Of a stretch of DNA of 64,000 nt, positions 27,515 through 38,000 are shown piece by piece; position 1 is the first letter of the stretch, and each line of letters opens with the position of its first letter. This DNA is from Oscillospiraceae bacterium. GTDB taxonomy: Bacteria > Bacillota > Clostridia > Oscillospirales > UBA929. The position numbers and the translations under genes were made by a program. The stretch is taken from assembly GCA_009777475.1 (NCBI GenBank), contig WRLU01000003.1, forward strand, positions 1 to 64,000, in the 5' to 3' direction. The notes under the pieces were generated by a model, which saw only the letters and a list, made by a program, of their open reading frames with translations, was not told the origin of the DNA and did no database searches.

Positions 27515-29713
27515 ATGCCAAAACAAAAAGTAGAGGGTCTTTCTGCTGATGTCCGGCGCGAACCTATTACCTATACCCTCAAACAAAACTATATGCCTTA
27601 TGCCATGAGCGTTATAGTCTCCCGCGCTATCCCTGAGATAGATGGGTTTAAGCCGGCGCACCGGAAATTGCTGTATACTATGTACAAAATGGGTCTGCTT
27701 ACCGGACAGAGGACTAAGAGTGCCAATGTAGTAGGACAGACCATGCGTCTAAACCCTCATGGGGATGCGGCGATATACGAAACTCTGGTACGTCTGACCC
27801 GGGGCAACGGTGCCTTGCTGCACCCATTCATCGACAGCAAGGGGAATTTCGGCAAAGTGTTTTCCCGTGACATGGCGTACGCCGCCTCACGATACACCGA
27901 GGTCAAGCTGGATAATCTCTGCGCCGAGGTTTTTGGGGAAATAGACCGTGACACCGTTGATTTTTACGATAATTATGACAGCACCATGAAAGAACCGGCC
28001 CTGCTACCCACAGCCTATCCTAATGTATTAGTTTCTGCCAATCAGGGCATAGCGGTAGGCATGGCAAGCCAAACCTGCGGCTTTAACCTGGGGGAGGTCT
28101 GCCGCGCCGCCGCCGCATATATAGAAAACCCAGGCTGTGATTTGCTGGAGGCTCTCCCGGCACCTGATTTCCCCACAGGAGGGGAGCTCATTTACCGGCG
28201 GGATGAGATTTCTAAAATTTACGAATCCGGAAGGGGTTCGTTTAAGGTGCGTTCCCGATGGAGGCATGACCCTGCCGCCGGGGTAATCGAGGTTTTCGAA
28301 ATCCCCTATTCCACAACCGCAGAGGCTATCGTGGATTCCGTGGGGAAGCTAATCAAGGAAGGCAAGCTGCGGGAGATTTCCGATATGCGCGATGAGAGCG
28401 ATTTGCACGGTTTAAAGCTGGCAATAGACATAAAGCGTGGAACAGACCCCGAAAAGCTGATGCAAAGACTGTTTCAGAAGACCCCCCTTATGGACAGCTT
28501 TTCCTGCAATTTTAACATCTTAATCGCTGGAACCCCCCATGTGCTTTCCGTCAGGGGCATTTTGGAGGAGTGGGTCGCATGGCGGCAGGAGTGCCTGCGC
28601 CGCAGGCTGTATTTTGATGCCGGGAAAATCAGGGATAAGCTGCATCTGCTGTATGCGCTGCAAAAAGTGCTTTTGGATATAGACAAAGCTATAAATATTA
28701 TTCGCCAGACAGAGGAGGAGGGCGAGGTTGTACCCAATTTGATGATAGGCTTTGGGATTGATGAGATTCAGGCCTCCTTTATCGCCGACATACGCCTGCG
28801 CAACATCAACAAGCAGTACATTCTCCGCCGCATTGAGGAGGTATCGTCCCTTGAAAAAGAGCTGGAGGAGCTAGAGATTACCCTCAACTCAAAGGCTAAA
28901 ATCAACCGCCTGATTATCGGCGACCTGAAGCGCATTGAAAAAAAATACGCCGTTGCCCGGCGCACTCTGCTTATTTATGATCACGCCGATGCCGAGCTGG
29001 GGGACGATCTGCCGGATTACCCCATAAATGCCTTTTTGTCACGTGGGGGATATTTTAAGAAAATAACGCCCCAGTCCCTTAGAATGTCGGGGGAGCATAA
29101 ATACAAGGAGGGCGATTCCGGCTGGCTTAGCTGGGAAGCCTCCAACAAGGAGGAGGTTTTGTTTTTCACAAGTCTGTGCCAGTGCTATAAGGCCCGCCTG
29201 TACGAGTTTGACGACACCAAAACCTCGGCACTGGGCGAATACATTCCGGCAAAGCTGGGTCTTGAGGATGGGGAATCCCTTGTATTTGCCTGCCGGGCAG
29301 GTGATTATACCGGTCATATTTTGTTTCTGTTTGAATCCGGAAAATTAGCCCGGGTTGAGCTTTCGGCATACGCCACCGTGACCAACCGGAAAAAGCTAGC
29401 CAAGGCATTTTCAGACAAAAGCCCATTGGCAGCAGCTCTAACTCTTTACGAGGACTGTGAGATGGCGGTAATGAGCAGCGACGAGCGGTGTGTGATTTTC
29501 CACACCTCCTCAATCGCACCCAAAGCCACTCGCAATACGCAGGGAGTAGGGGTGCTTTCCCCAAAAAAAAATCAGAGGGCGACCGCCCTTGTTCCGGCAG
29601 GCCTATGCGGCATAGGCGTACCCGGACGGTTCAGGGTACGCTCACTCCCTGCTGCCGGGGCAGTTGTACGTCCGCAGGATAAGGGTCAGGAGCAGCTGAC
29701 CCTTGGAGGATGA
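27515..29713 (+). CDS. Type IIA DNA topoisomerase subunit A (GyrA/ParC-like)
   Basis: MPYAMSVIVSRAIPEIDGFKPAHRKLLYTMYKMGL; VVGQTMRLNPHGDAAIYETLVRL; SRYTEVKL. Confidence 0.92.
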   Translation: MPKQKVEGLSADVRREPITYTLKQNYMPYAMSVIVSRAIPEIDGFKPAHRKLLYTMYKMGLLTGQRTKSANVVGQTMRLNPHGDAAIYETLVRLTRGNGALLHPFIDSKGNFGKVFSRDMAYAASRYTEVKLDNLCAEVFGEIDRDTVDFYDNYDSTMKEPALLPTAYPNVLVSANQGIAVGMASQTCGFNLGEVCRAAAAYIENPGCDLLEALPAPDFPTGGELIYRRDEISKIYESGRGSFKVRSRWRHDPAAGVIEVFEIPYSTTAEAIVDSVGKLIKEGKLREISDMRDESDLHGLKLAIDIKRGTDPEKLMQRLFQKTPLMDSFSCNFNILIAGTPHVLSVRGILEEWVAWRQECLRRRLYFDAGKIRDKLHLLYALQKVLLDIDKAINIIRQTEEEGEVVPNLMIGFGIDEIQASFIADIRLRNINKQYILRRIEEVSSLEKELEELEITLNSKAKINRLIIGDLKRIEKKYAVARRTLLIYDHADAELGDDLPDYPINAFLSRGGYFKKITPQSLRMSGEHKYKEGDSGWLSWEASNKEEVLFFTSLCQCYKARLYEFDDTKTSALGEYIPAKLGLEDGESLVFACRAGDYTGHILFLFESGKLARVELSAYATVTNRKKLAKAFSDKSPLAAALTLYEDCEMAVMSSDERCVIFHTSSIAPKATRNTQGVGVLSPKKNQRATALVPAGLCGIGVPGRFRVRSLPAAGAVVRPQDKGQEQLTLGG

Positions 29714-29736
29714 TCGGCATTTTGCCGCTAGCCAGA

Positions 29737-29802
29737 CAAACTGGGGGAAAATCGCGCAAGACAAGGCGCAAAGCACGATTGCGCGGCTTTGCCCTCAGTT
29801 TG
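29737..29802. repeat. Long imperfect hairpin downstream of topoisomerase gene
   Basis: CAAACTGGGGGAAAATCGCGCAA vs reverse complement of TTGCGCGGCTTTGCCCTCAGTTTG. Confidence 0.65.
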
Positions 29803-29979
29803 AATTGTTCAATGCAAACAATTATTATGTGGTTTCATGTTGCAAATATGTGCATTTTGCCGCATTTTTTTAGAAGTACTAAAGTTTTTTTCTGAGGGAA
29901 ACGATATAAGTGTTAACATGCCACAGACAATAGAAATAAACTATGGCAGTGTAATTGCTGTTTTTTAGGATGTGATAAA

Positions 29980-30696
29980 ATGCGTATTGCAGTATGTGAC
30001 GATGAAAAAGCCTGCAGGGATATAATTGTTGGCCATATACAAGGCATTGAATTAAACGGCTTGACCATGGACATAACTGAGTTTAGCAGCGGCGAAGAGC
30101 TGATTAGTGCGTTCCATAATGGGGCAAGCTTCGATTTTTTGTTCCTCGACATACAGATGGGGGATATTAACGGAATTCAAGCTGCAAATGAAATACGAAG
30201 CAAGAATAAGAATACCGTAATTTTCTTTATATCAGGGTTTACTAATTATGTTTCCTGCGCCTTTGCCTTAAACGCATTTCAGTTCCTTATAAAACCCATC
30301 AGAATTGATGTATTAGATAACGAGTTTCGCCGCGCTCTGAAAAAATATTTAATGGAACGAGTAAAATATACCATTGAACTAAGCAACTCAGATGTTGTAT
30401 GCTTAGAAATAAAGGATATTACTTATGTGGAAAGCTCTGATCACCATATTGTTGTGCATACTGAAAAGGGGAAATACATAAAGAGGGAAAGGTTAAATGA
30501 TACCGAAAAATTTCTTGCACCTTATGGCTTTGTACGCACACACCAAAGCTTTCTTGTTAATATGGCACATATTTTTGAAATTACACAAAAGGATATTATA
30601 CTGAAAAACAATACCTGTGTAATGGTAAGCAGAAGAAAACGGCAGGATGTTATTTGTTGCTTCAATAAGTTTATGGCGGGGTGCTTTTTATGTTAG
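29980..30696 (+). CDS. LytTR-family (AgrA-like) response regulator
   Basis: MRIAVCDDEKACRDIIVGHI; FLFLDIQMGDINGIQAA; LytTR domain ...DITYVESSDHHIVVHTEKGKY...FVRTHQSFLVNMAHI. Confidence 0.92.
   Translation: MRIAVCDDEKACRDIIVGHIQGIELNGLTMDITEFSSGEELISAFHNGASFDFLFLDIQMGDINGIQAANEIRSKNKNTVIFFISGFTNYVSCAFALNAFQFLIKPIRIDVLDNEFRRALKKYLMERVKYTIELSNSDVVCLEIKDITYVESSDHHIVVHTEKGKYIKRERLNDTEKFLAPYGFVRTHQSFLVNMAHIFEITQKDIILKNNTCVMVSRRKRQDVICCFNKFMAGCFLC
30614..30695 (+). repeat. RR 3' end, copy 1
   Basis: CCTGTGTAATGGTAAGCAGAAGAAAACGGCAGGATGTTAT repeated at 32015. Confidence 0.85.
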
Positions 30697-31982
30697 GGTT
30701 GGATTTTTTTATAGAGATTATTGGCATGACCTTTTTTATAATAATTATCTGGCAATGTTATGCTGCCCTAATGGGAAACCCGAGTATAACAAAGAGAAAA
30801 TTTTTGTTATTAAACGGTGCTGTATGGGCTTTTTGGATAGTATGCTTAATAACCCCTCTAAGGGAATGGCTGTCAATTATTGCATTGGTGCTGTTTTTTC
30901 TGCTCTCGCTGCCATATACGGCAAAATGGCATATCAAGATTATATTGAGTATATTTGTGTATATGCTGTCTTTCTTCTCAGAATGGGCTTTCCACTTACT
31001 GCTGGGTATTATAATGCAGCTTGATGTTATGCCTCACCGCACGAATGAACTGGTGAGCGGCTTAGCGTATCTGGCATACATGTTCACTTCTTATGTCACA
31101 GTATTAGCCATAATTAAAATAATAACACATAAAAAAGCAGGGAACTACAGTAATATATCCATCAAAACTTTTATTGCGCCGCCGGTTATGCTGGGTTTAA
31201 TTGTTCTCTTCATGTTCTGGTTCGGGTCTGACGATGGTGTTTTAACAACCGGTCCCCATATTATGATGATCGTAGTATTATTGATTATTTTAGTATGGGT
31301 ATTATTGATTGTATTCTCTAGAAAAGTGGCAGAGAATGAGGCGGTAAAAAGAACCCTGATTTTCACCTCCCAGCAAATAGATCATTACAAATACATTGAG
31401 CAGCAGCAGGCTGAAATCCGAAAATTGTCTCACAATATGAAAAATTATATGACCGGATTACTGGGACTTATGCAGGAGGGTGATTTGAATGAGATTAACA
31501 ATTATGTAGAAGAAGTCACCGATGATATAAATTTGAGATGCAGTATGTTTGATACTGGGCATTTTGCATTAGATGCAGTTTTACAGCTCAAAAAACAGAG
31601 GATGGACAGTATGGGAATACTGTTTGATACGAGTGTTCACCTGCCCGGGCAGCTTGCCGTTGATGTGCTTGATTTGTGTGTTATAGTAGGCAATGGGCTG
31701 GATAACGCTATTGAGGCGTGTGATGCACTGCCGGAAGGGGAGGCACGTTATATCCGCCTTAGAATGAAGGTCCAGTCGCAATATATTTCTATTTGCATTG
31801 AAAATTCAACAAAAAATAAGCACAGCTCAAATAAAATACCAAAAACAACCAAGTCCGATGGCCTCCATCACGGATTTGGCCTGGCTACTATCAAGGGCTT
31901 TGCAAAAAAATACAACGGCGACTTCCATGTAAACGTATGCAACCAGATGTTTACCCTGGCGGTGATGCTGAAAAATGCTTAA
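30690..31982 (+). CDS. AgrC-like membrane histidine kinase (HPK10 type), copy 1
   Basis: Six or so TMs; IRKLSHNMKNYMTGLLGLMQ; VGNGLDNAIEACDALP; GFGLATIKGFAKKYNGDF. Confidence 0.9.
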   Translation: MLGLDFFIEIIGMTFFIIIIWQCYAALMGNPSITKRKFLLLNGAVWAFWIVCLITPLREWLSIIALVLFFLLSLPYTAKWHIKIILSIFVYMLSFFSEWAFHLLLGIIMQLDVMPHRTNELVSGLAYLAYMFTSYVTVLAIIKIITHKKAGNYSNISIKTFIAPPVMLGLIVLFMFWFGSDDGVLTTGPHIMMIVVLLIILVWVLLIVFSRKVAENEAVKRTLIFTSQQIDHYKYIEQQQAEIRKLSHNMKNYMTGLLGLMQEGDLNEINNYVEEVTDDINLRCSMFDTGHFALDAVLQLKKQRMDSMGILFDTSVHLPGQLAVDVLDLCVIVGNGLDNAIEACDALPEGEARYIRLRMKVQSQYISICIENSTKNKHSSNKIPKTTKSDGLHHGFGLATIKGFAKKYNGDFHVNVCNQMFTLAVMLKNA

Positions 31983-32014
31983 CCGGAAGCAATACTCATG
32001 TATTTGATGGTGTG

Positions 32015-32097
32015 CCTGTGTAATGGTAAGCAGAGGAAAACGGCAGGATGTTATCCGTTGCTTTAATTAATTTATGGCGGGGGTGGTTTTTATGTTA
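32015..32097 (+). pseudogene. Residual duplicated RR 3' end between two AgrC-like genes
   Basis: ~80 bp matching 30614-30695, offset 1401/1402, with in-frame stop. Confidence 0.85.
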
Positions 32098-33393
32098 GGA
32101 ATAAACTTTTTTATGGAAGTTATCGGCATTACCTTTTCAATAATAATTATCGGGCAATGCTATGCTGCTCTAATGGGAAAATCAGTTATGGCCAAAAGAA
32201 AATTTTTGATTTTAAATGGTGCTGTATGGGCTTTTTGGATATTATGCCACACAAGCCCTGTCAAGGAATATTTTTTGGCATTCGTCAGCTTGGTGCTGTT
32301 TTTTCTGCTCTCGCTGCCCTATCCGGCAAAATGGTATATAAAGATTGCATTGAGTATATTTCTGTTTATGCAGTGTTTGTTCGCCGAATGGATTTCCTAC
32401 TCACTGCTGGCTATTATAATGCAGCTTGATGCCCTCCCGCTTCGCACGGATGAAATGGTGAGCGGCTTAGCGTATTTGGCAATCTTGCTGACCCCCAATG
32501 CCGCAGTATTATCCATAATCAAAATAATAACATATAAAAAAGCAGGGAGCTGCAGCAATATATCCGTCAAAACTTTTATTGTGCTGCCGGTTATGCTATT
32601 TTTAACCGCTCTTTTTCTGCTCTGGCTTTCAGTTGCCGATGGTGCAGCAGTGAAAGTTGCCTCCCTCATTGTGGTAGCCTTAGCATTGCTGATCGTTTTA
32701 TTATGGATTTTATTGATTGTGTTTTCTAAAAAGCTGGCAGAGAATGAGGCGGTAAAAAGAAACCTGATTCTCAGAGAACAGCAAATAGAGCACTACAGGG
32801 AAATGACCAGGCGGCAAGCTGAAATCCGTACGCTGTCTCACAATATGAAAAATTATATGTCCGGTTTATTGGGCCTCGTGCAGGAGGGCAATCTAGGGGA
32901 GGTCAGCCGTTGCATAGATGAAATTATCGGAGATATTAAGCAGGCCGACAGTGTGTTTGATACCGGGCATGCTGCGTTAGATGCCATTTTGAACCTTAAA
33001 AAGCAGGGGATGGACAGCCTGGGCATACGGCTTGATTCCTTCGTCACCCTCCCGCCCGGCGAGCTTTCGATTGATATACTGGAGCTGTGCATAATATTAG
33101 GCAACGGCTTGGATAATGCCATAGAAGCGTGTGCCGGCCTGCCCCAGGGGCGGGAACGATATATCCGCCTCGCCGTAAATGCCCATTCCAAATACATTTC
33201 CATCAGCATTGAAAACCCAACAGCGCAAACAGGGGAGAGCAATGAAATACCAAAGACAAAAAAATCAGACAAATTCTATCATGGTTTAGGGCTGAAAAGC
33301 ATCTCGTCCTTGGCGAAAAAATACGATGGCACGTTGAATATAAGGGTTGCCGATCAAATTTTCACTTTGGCGGTGATGCTGAAGAACGAGTAA
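32092..33393 (+). CDS. AgrC-like membrane histidine kinase, copy 2 (tandem paralog)
   Basis: High similarity to previous HK along full length; IRTLSHNMKNYMSGLLGLVQ; LGNGLDNAIEAC. Confidence 0.9.
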   Translation: MLGINFFMEVIGITFSIIIIGQCYAALMGKSVMAKRKFLILNGAVWAFWILCHTSPVKEYFLAFVSLVLFFLLSLPYPAKWYIKIALSIFLFMQCLFAEWISYSLLAIIMQLDALPLRTDEMVSGLAYLAILLTPNAAVLSIIKIITYKKAGSCSNISVKTFIVLPVMLFLTALFLLWLSVADGAAVKVASLIVVALALLIVLLWILLIVFSKKLAENEAVKRNLILREQQIEHYREMTRRQAEIRTLSHNMKNYMSGLLGLVQEGNLGEVSRCIDEIIGDIKQADSVFDTGHAALDAILNLKKQGMDSLGIRLDSFVTLPPGELSIDILELCIILGNGLDNAIEACAGLPQGRERYIRLAVNAHSKYISISIENPTAQTGESNEIPKTKKSDKFYHGLGLKSISSLAKKYDGTLNIRVADQIFTLAVMLKNE

Positions 33394-33414
33394 TAGCCTT
33401 TACGGCTGCAATGC

Positions 33415-33675
33415 CTAATCGCCATTCCCCTTGCGGCTATGTAAATACTGCATCCAAATAGTACCCAGCGTACTCAAAATCAAAACGGAGCGTATGACAT
33501 CATTGACCACGCCCACGAGCTGATATTTGAAATATGTATCGTAAGAGAATGGGTTGCCTGACAATGTTAGGAGCAGGTTGCAAAACAAGAGGCATATGGT
33601 CAGGCGCAAACCGGTAAGGGCTATGAGTTGGGCGCAAGAGTGCAGTGCTGCAAAGCGTTTTTCTAAGGACTTCAT
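33415..33675 (-). CDS. Small membrane protein
   Basis: Start MKSLEKRFAALHSCAQ after GAGGAGG RBS; hydrophobic segments. Confidence 0.55.
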   Translation of the reverse strand: MKSLEKRFAALHSCAQLIALTGLRLTICLLFCNLLLTLSGNPFSYDTYFKYQLVGVVNDVIRSVLILSTLGTIWMQYLHSRKGNGD

Positions 33676-33778
33676 GGCAGAGACCTCCTCGTTTAATATG
33701 AGTGTATTTGCTTTGGGCAACCCAATTATAAACGAGCGTTTCTATAGATGCAAGCTGTAAATTTTCCCGAAATTTTAT

Positions 33779-34972
33779 TTATACGGAGAGACTGTCTGCC
33801 GCTTGCGCCAGTCGTTTTATGCCTATTTTAATTGCTTCCTCATTCGGCAGTGAAAAATTGAGCCTTACCGCATGAGAACTCAATGAATCATTTACCAAAA
33901 ATGCCGAGCCGGGTACCGCCATCACCTTGTATTCTTTAGCCATTTGGCATAGGGCTGCACTATCCTCTCCCTGGCGCAGCTTGCACCACATAAACAGCCC
34001 GCCCTGGGGAATTTGCCAGGTCAGCTTGCTCGTCAGGTGGCAGGACAGTGCCCCTGACATTGTATCCCTGCGCGATTTGTAGATTTTCCGGCACCGGGCG
34101 ATATGCTCATCTAAGTCATATCTCTCAATGTAGCGGTGGACCAATATTTGAAAAAACAGATTGGAATGGACGTCAGAAACCTGTTTGGCAACCACCATCT
34201 TCTGTATTATCGGCTGGGATGCCAAGGCCACGCCCAGCCGTATCCCGGGTGCTATAGTCTTAGAAAAGCTCCCGGCATATATCACGCAGCCGCTCTCGTC
34301 AAGAGCTTTGAGCGAGGGGAGAGACTTGCCGTCATACCGCAATTCAAAATATGGGCTATCCTCCAGGATCATAACGTTATGGGTCTGGGCAAGCTCAATT
34401 AGCTTCAATCGGTTTTTCAGCGGCATAACGGCACCTGTCGGATTTTGAAAATCAGGTATGGTATAAATAAGCTTTGCGTTTTTATTGCTTTTGAGATATT
34501 CCTCCAGCGCATCTAAGTCCATGCCGTCTTCCATGCAGGGGATTCCCCCAAGAGTTACGCCGTATGAGCGCAAGGCATTGAGTGCGCCAATAAAGCTTGG
34601 GTCCTCGCACAGTATGGTATCACCCTCATTAAGCAGCACCTTGGCACACAGCTCAATAGCCTGCTGTGCCCCCGAGGTGATAATTAATTGGTCTGTCTCC
34701 CGCCGCCCTATGCCGTGCTTTTCCCTTAGGCGGGCGGCGGTATCGCGGCGCAAGGGCTCATAGCCCTCGCTGATGCCGTACTGCAATGCCGAGGCGTAAT
34801 CCTTCTCAAAAATTTCCGCGGCTAAGTTTCCCATTTTCTCTGCCGGAAATGTATCAGGCGAGGGATTGCCCGCAGCGAATGTAATTAAATCAGGGTCGTC
34901 AGGTGCTTTTAGAATCTCCCGGATAGCCGATGGCTGCAACGCCGAAATACGGCGCGAAAAGTTAGGTTGCAT
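33779..34972 (-). CDS. PLP-dependent aminotransferase, class I/II (2-aminoadipate/aromatic aminotransferase-like)
   Basis: ITFAAGNPSPDTFPAE; IYTIPDFQNPTGAVM; IYAGSFSKTIAPGIRLG. Confidence 0.92.
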   Translation of the reverse strand: MQPNFSRRISALQPSAIREILKAPDDPDLITFAAGNPSPDTFPAEKMGNLAAEIFEKDYASALQYGISEGYEPLRRDTAARLREKHGIGRRETDQLIITSGAQQAIELCAKVLLNEGDTILCEDPSFIGALNALRSYGVTLGGIPCMEDGMDLDALEEYLKSNKNAKLIYTIPDFQNPTGAVMPLKNRLKLIELAQTHNVMILEDSPYFELRYDGKSLPSLKALDESGCVIYAGSFSKTIAPGIRLGVALASQPIIQKMVVAKQVSDVHSNLFFQILVHRYIERYDLDEHIARCRKIYKSRRDTMSGALSCHLTSKLTWQIPQGGLFMWCKLRQGEDSAALCQMAKEYKVMAVPGSAFLVNDSLSSHAVRLNFSLPNEEAIKIGIKRLAQAADSLSV

Positions 34973-35095
34973 AATAACCCTCCGTAGTCAATTTTCGTAG
35001 TTGAAGCTTATGTAAGCGTAGCATAAAGGGAAGCCCCCGGTCAAGGCTGCATTCCAAAAAAAATCAACAGACAATACCTATATCCTAAAAGTAGC

Positions 35096-38000
35096 CTAGA
35101 CCGCCGCATCCTCCGGTATATCTGAAAGTAAAAGAGCGAGTACTTTACTAACACCCGGCTCCTGCGCGGTAACGCCGTAGAGCATATTGGCACGCTCCAT
35201 TGTGCCGCGCCGGTGAGTGATAACCACAAATTGAGTGTCTTTTGCCAGCTTGCCTAAATATGCGGCAAATCTGCCTACGTTTACATCGTCTAGATCATGA
35301 TCGATTTCATCTAAAACACAAAATGGCGATGGGCGTACCTTAAACATTGCAAAATACAGTGCGATAGCTGCCAATGACTGCTCTCCGCCTGACAAGAGTG
35401 AAATGGAACGCAGCTTTTTGCCGGGCGGGCGAGCCTTGATTTCCACGCCGCTCTCTAAAACATCCGTGCCTTCTTCTAATTCCAGCGTTGCCTCGCCTCC
35501 TCCGAAAATATCGGTAAATGTGCTTGCAAATTCCTGACGGATGCGTTCAAACTGCCCGGAAAACAGCACTCGCATTTCTCCGGTAATTTCGCTGATTATG
35601 TTATCAAGCTCTTTTTTGGAACCCGCTGCGTCCTCTCTCTGGGTTATCAGATACTGATACCTCTCGTTGATTTTTTCAAATTCCTCAATGGCTTTGATAT
35701 TTACATCCCCTAAGCTGCGAATTTCCCTGCCTATATCCCCAATTTTCTTTTTTGTCTTGGCAATTCCCTCAATAGGAGTACGCAATCGCTGGGCGTTTGA
35801 TGCAGTTAATTCGTACTGCTCCCATAGCTTCCCTAAAATATCGTCCTCTTCCCTCTGTCCGGACTGAATTGAGTTTTCCAGCTTATCTGCCTGTCTGATT
35901 AAGGCTTGGTTTTGCTCGTGCTGTGCCGATTCGTTACGCCGGTTTTCATTTCTGCGCCGTTCTAAATCCAATTGAGACTCCGAAAGATTTTCTATTAATT
36001 CCTTGTTTTGATCAATTTCTAGTTTTAACCTCTTGGCAAAGTCTGATTTTTCCTGTATCAATTCCATTAAGCGCAGGCCCTCCTGCTCATAAAACCTTTG
36101 TTTTTCGTGTCGTGATGTCTCCGATTCACTCAATTCCGCCAAGCGCTCCAGGTAATCGGAAATTAAAGCCTCCTTGCTCTCCTTTTCGACTGTCAAGGCG
36201 GCTAACTGTTCGCGAAGCTCCGATTGCCGCAGGGTTAGCGTATTTTGCTTGTTGCGTAAGGCCTCGCCCTGCCCGGATAAATCTGAGGCCTGAGCCTCAA
36301 GCCCTGCAATACGATCATTAAGGGTTTGAATTTCCTGCTTAGAGTGAACCTCCTTCTCTTGGGCGGCCTTCAGGCGGTTTTCCAATGATACACGTTCAGC
36401 GTGGAGTAACTCTTTGCCCTTATGGGCGTTTTTAAGCCATTCTTCGCTTGAACGAAGCTCGGCATTCAAGGCTGCAAGCTCCTGCTGCAAGCCCCTTTGC
36501 TCCTGCTCTGCCACATCCTTGTCATACCGTGCTGCGGTCAATGCTCGTTCAGCCTCAGCTAAATCCGCGTCCTGGGCCTCAGATTGATCCTTGAGCCCCT
36601 CTAAGGCACTCTCTATTTTAACAAGCTGATTTTTGCGAGACAAAGCTCCCACTTTTTTGCCTACGCTACCGCCTGTTATGGAGCCTCCGGCATTGATTAT
36701 CTGTCCGTCTAAGGTGACAATCCGCAAACGCTGGTTCTCCCGCTTAGAGAGTTCCAGTGCACCGCCTAAGGTTCGGCATATGGCTGTGCGCCCTAAAAGC
36801 TGCCGGATAACCCCGGCGTATTGCTCCTGACAGGAAATCAACCTGGAGGCAATGCCTAGATATTCACAGCCGGAGCCGGCACCGCGTATCTCACCAAATT
36901 CAGTGCCGTTTACAGTTGTGAGGGGGTAAAATGTAGCTCTTCCCGCATTTCGTTCCTTCAGACACCGAATAGCTTCCCGGGCATCATGCTCGGTCTGTAC
37001 AACGATATGGTTCAGTGCCTGACCTAAGGCTATTTCAATGGCAACAGTTAATTCCTCCGGTACTTGAATAAGCTGCCCTACAGCCCCATGTAATCCCGGC
37101 AGATTGCCGGACATAACGGTGCTGACTGCGTGATTGCCATCGTATTCCCGGTCCAAGTCACGTAAAATCCGTGCTTTGGATTCTTTTTCGTGTATTTCTC
37201 GACGTAAGAGTTCTTGTTTTTCCTTTGCCTGAACAACTTTTTTTGTTCTGCTCCCTAATCGCAGGGCATATCCTGAAAGCACATTTGCCAACTCATTCAT
37301 ACGACTATTGGCATCATTTAATTTTTGCTCTATGTTCTCTTTTTTCTCCAGGCCGCTTTGAAGCACATCCCTTTGAGCTTCGCCCTCATTATTTAATGCC
37401 ACCAAACGGCTTTCCCACTCTGATTTTTGCGCAGCTGCTGCCGACATGGAGAGCTTGATCTCACTCAAGGCTGCCGTTGCCAATCCCTGCATGGACTGTA
37501 GGGCATCAATTTTTTTAATTACTCCGCCACTCCCCCCCGCCAAATCAGCCGCCTGTCCTGCCAAAGCCGCAAGCTCATTCTTGATATGTGAGATTTTCCC
37601 CTCGATTGCCAAGAGGTGCTCCTGCTGGAGGAGCATTTGCTCTTGCAATGAGTTCATCTGACTGCCAGATTGCTCATCGGTCAAGTGCAAAGCTTCCAGG
37701 CGTTCTTGATTGTGCGACAAATCGCTTTGTGCAACTACGGACGCTTGACTAACCTGGTGAAGCTGTTCCTCGGTTGCACGCAGTGCTGCTCTTTGACGTT
37801 CTGTCTGCCCGCTCAGTTCTATGGCTTGCTGTTCCATATGCCCTGCGGATTTTACTAGTGCCTCCAATGCCTCCTGCCCTTGCCTGCAAGCATCCCTGGA
37901 TTTTCTGAACTCATTGGCTAACGAATCTTTTCCCGCCCGGATTTTATCAAGCTCATTCATCCACAAATTTATTTCATTTTCACGCAATTCATCTCGCAAA

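Noticed and set aside
32015-32097. Short separate gene upstream of the second AgrC-like kinase
   Set aside because: It is the duplicated 3' end of the LytTR regulator with a premature stop, not a new gene.
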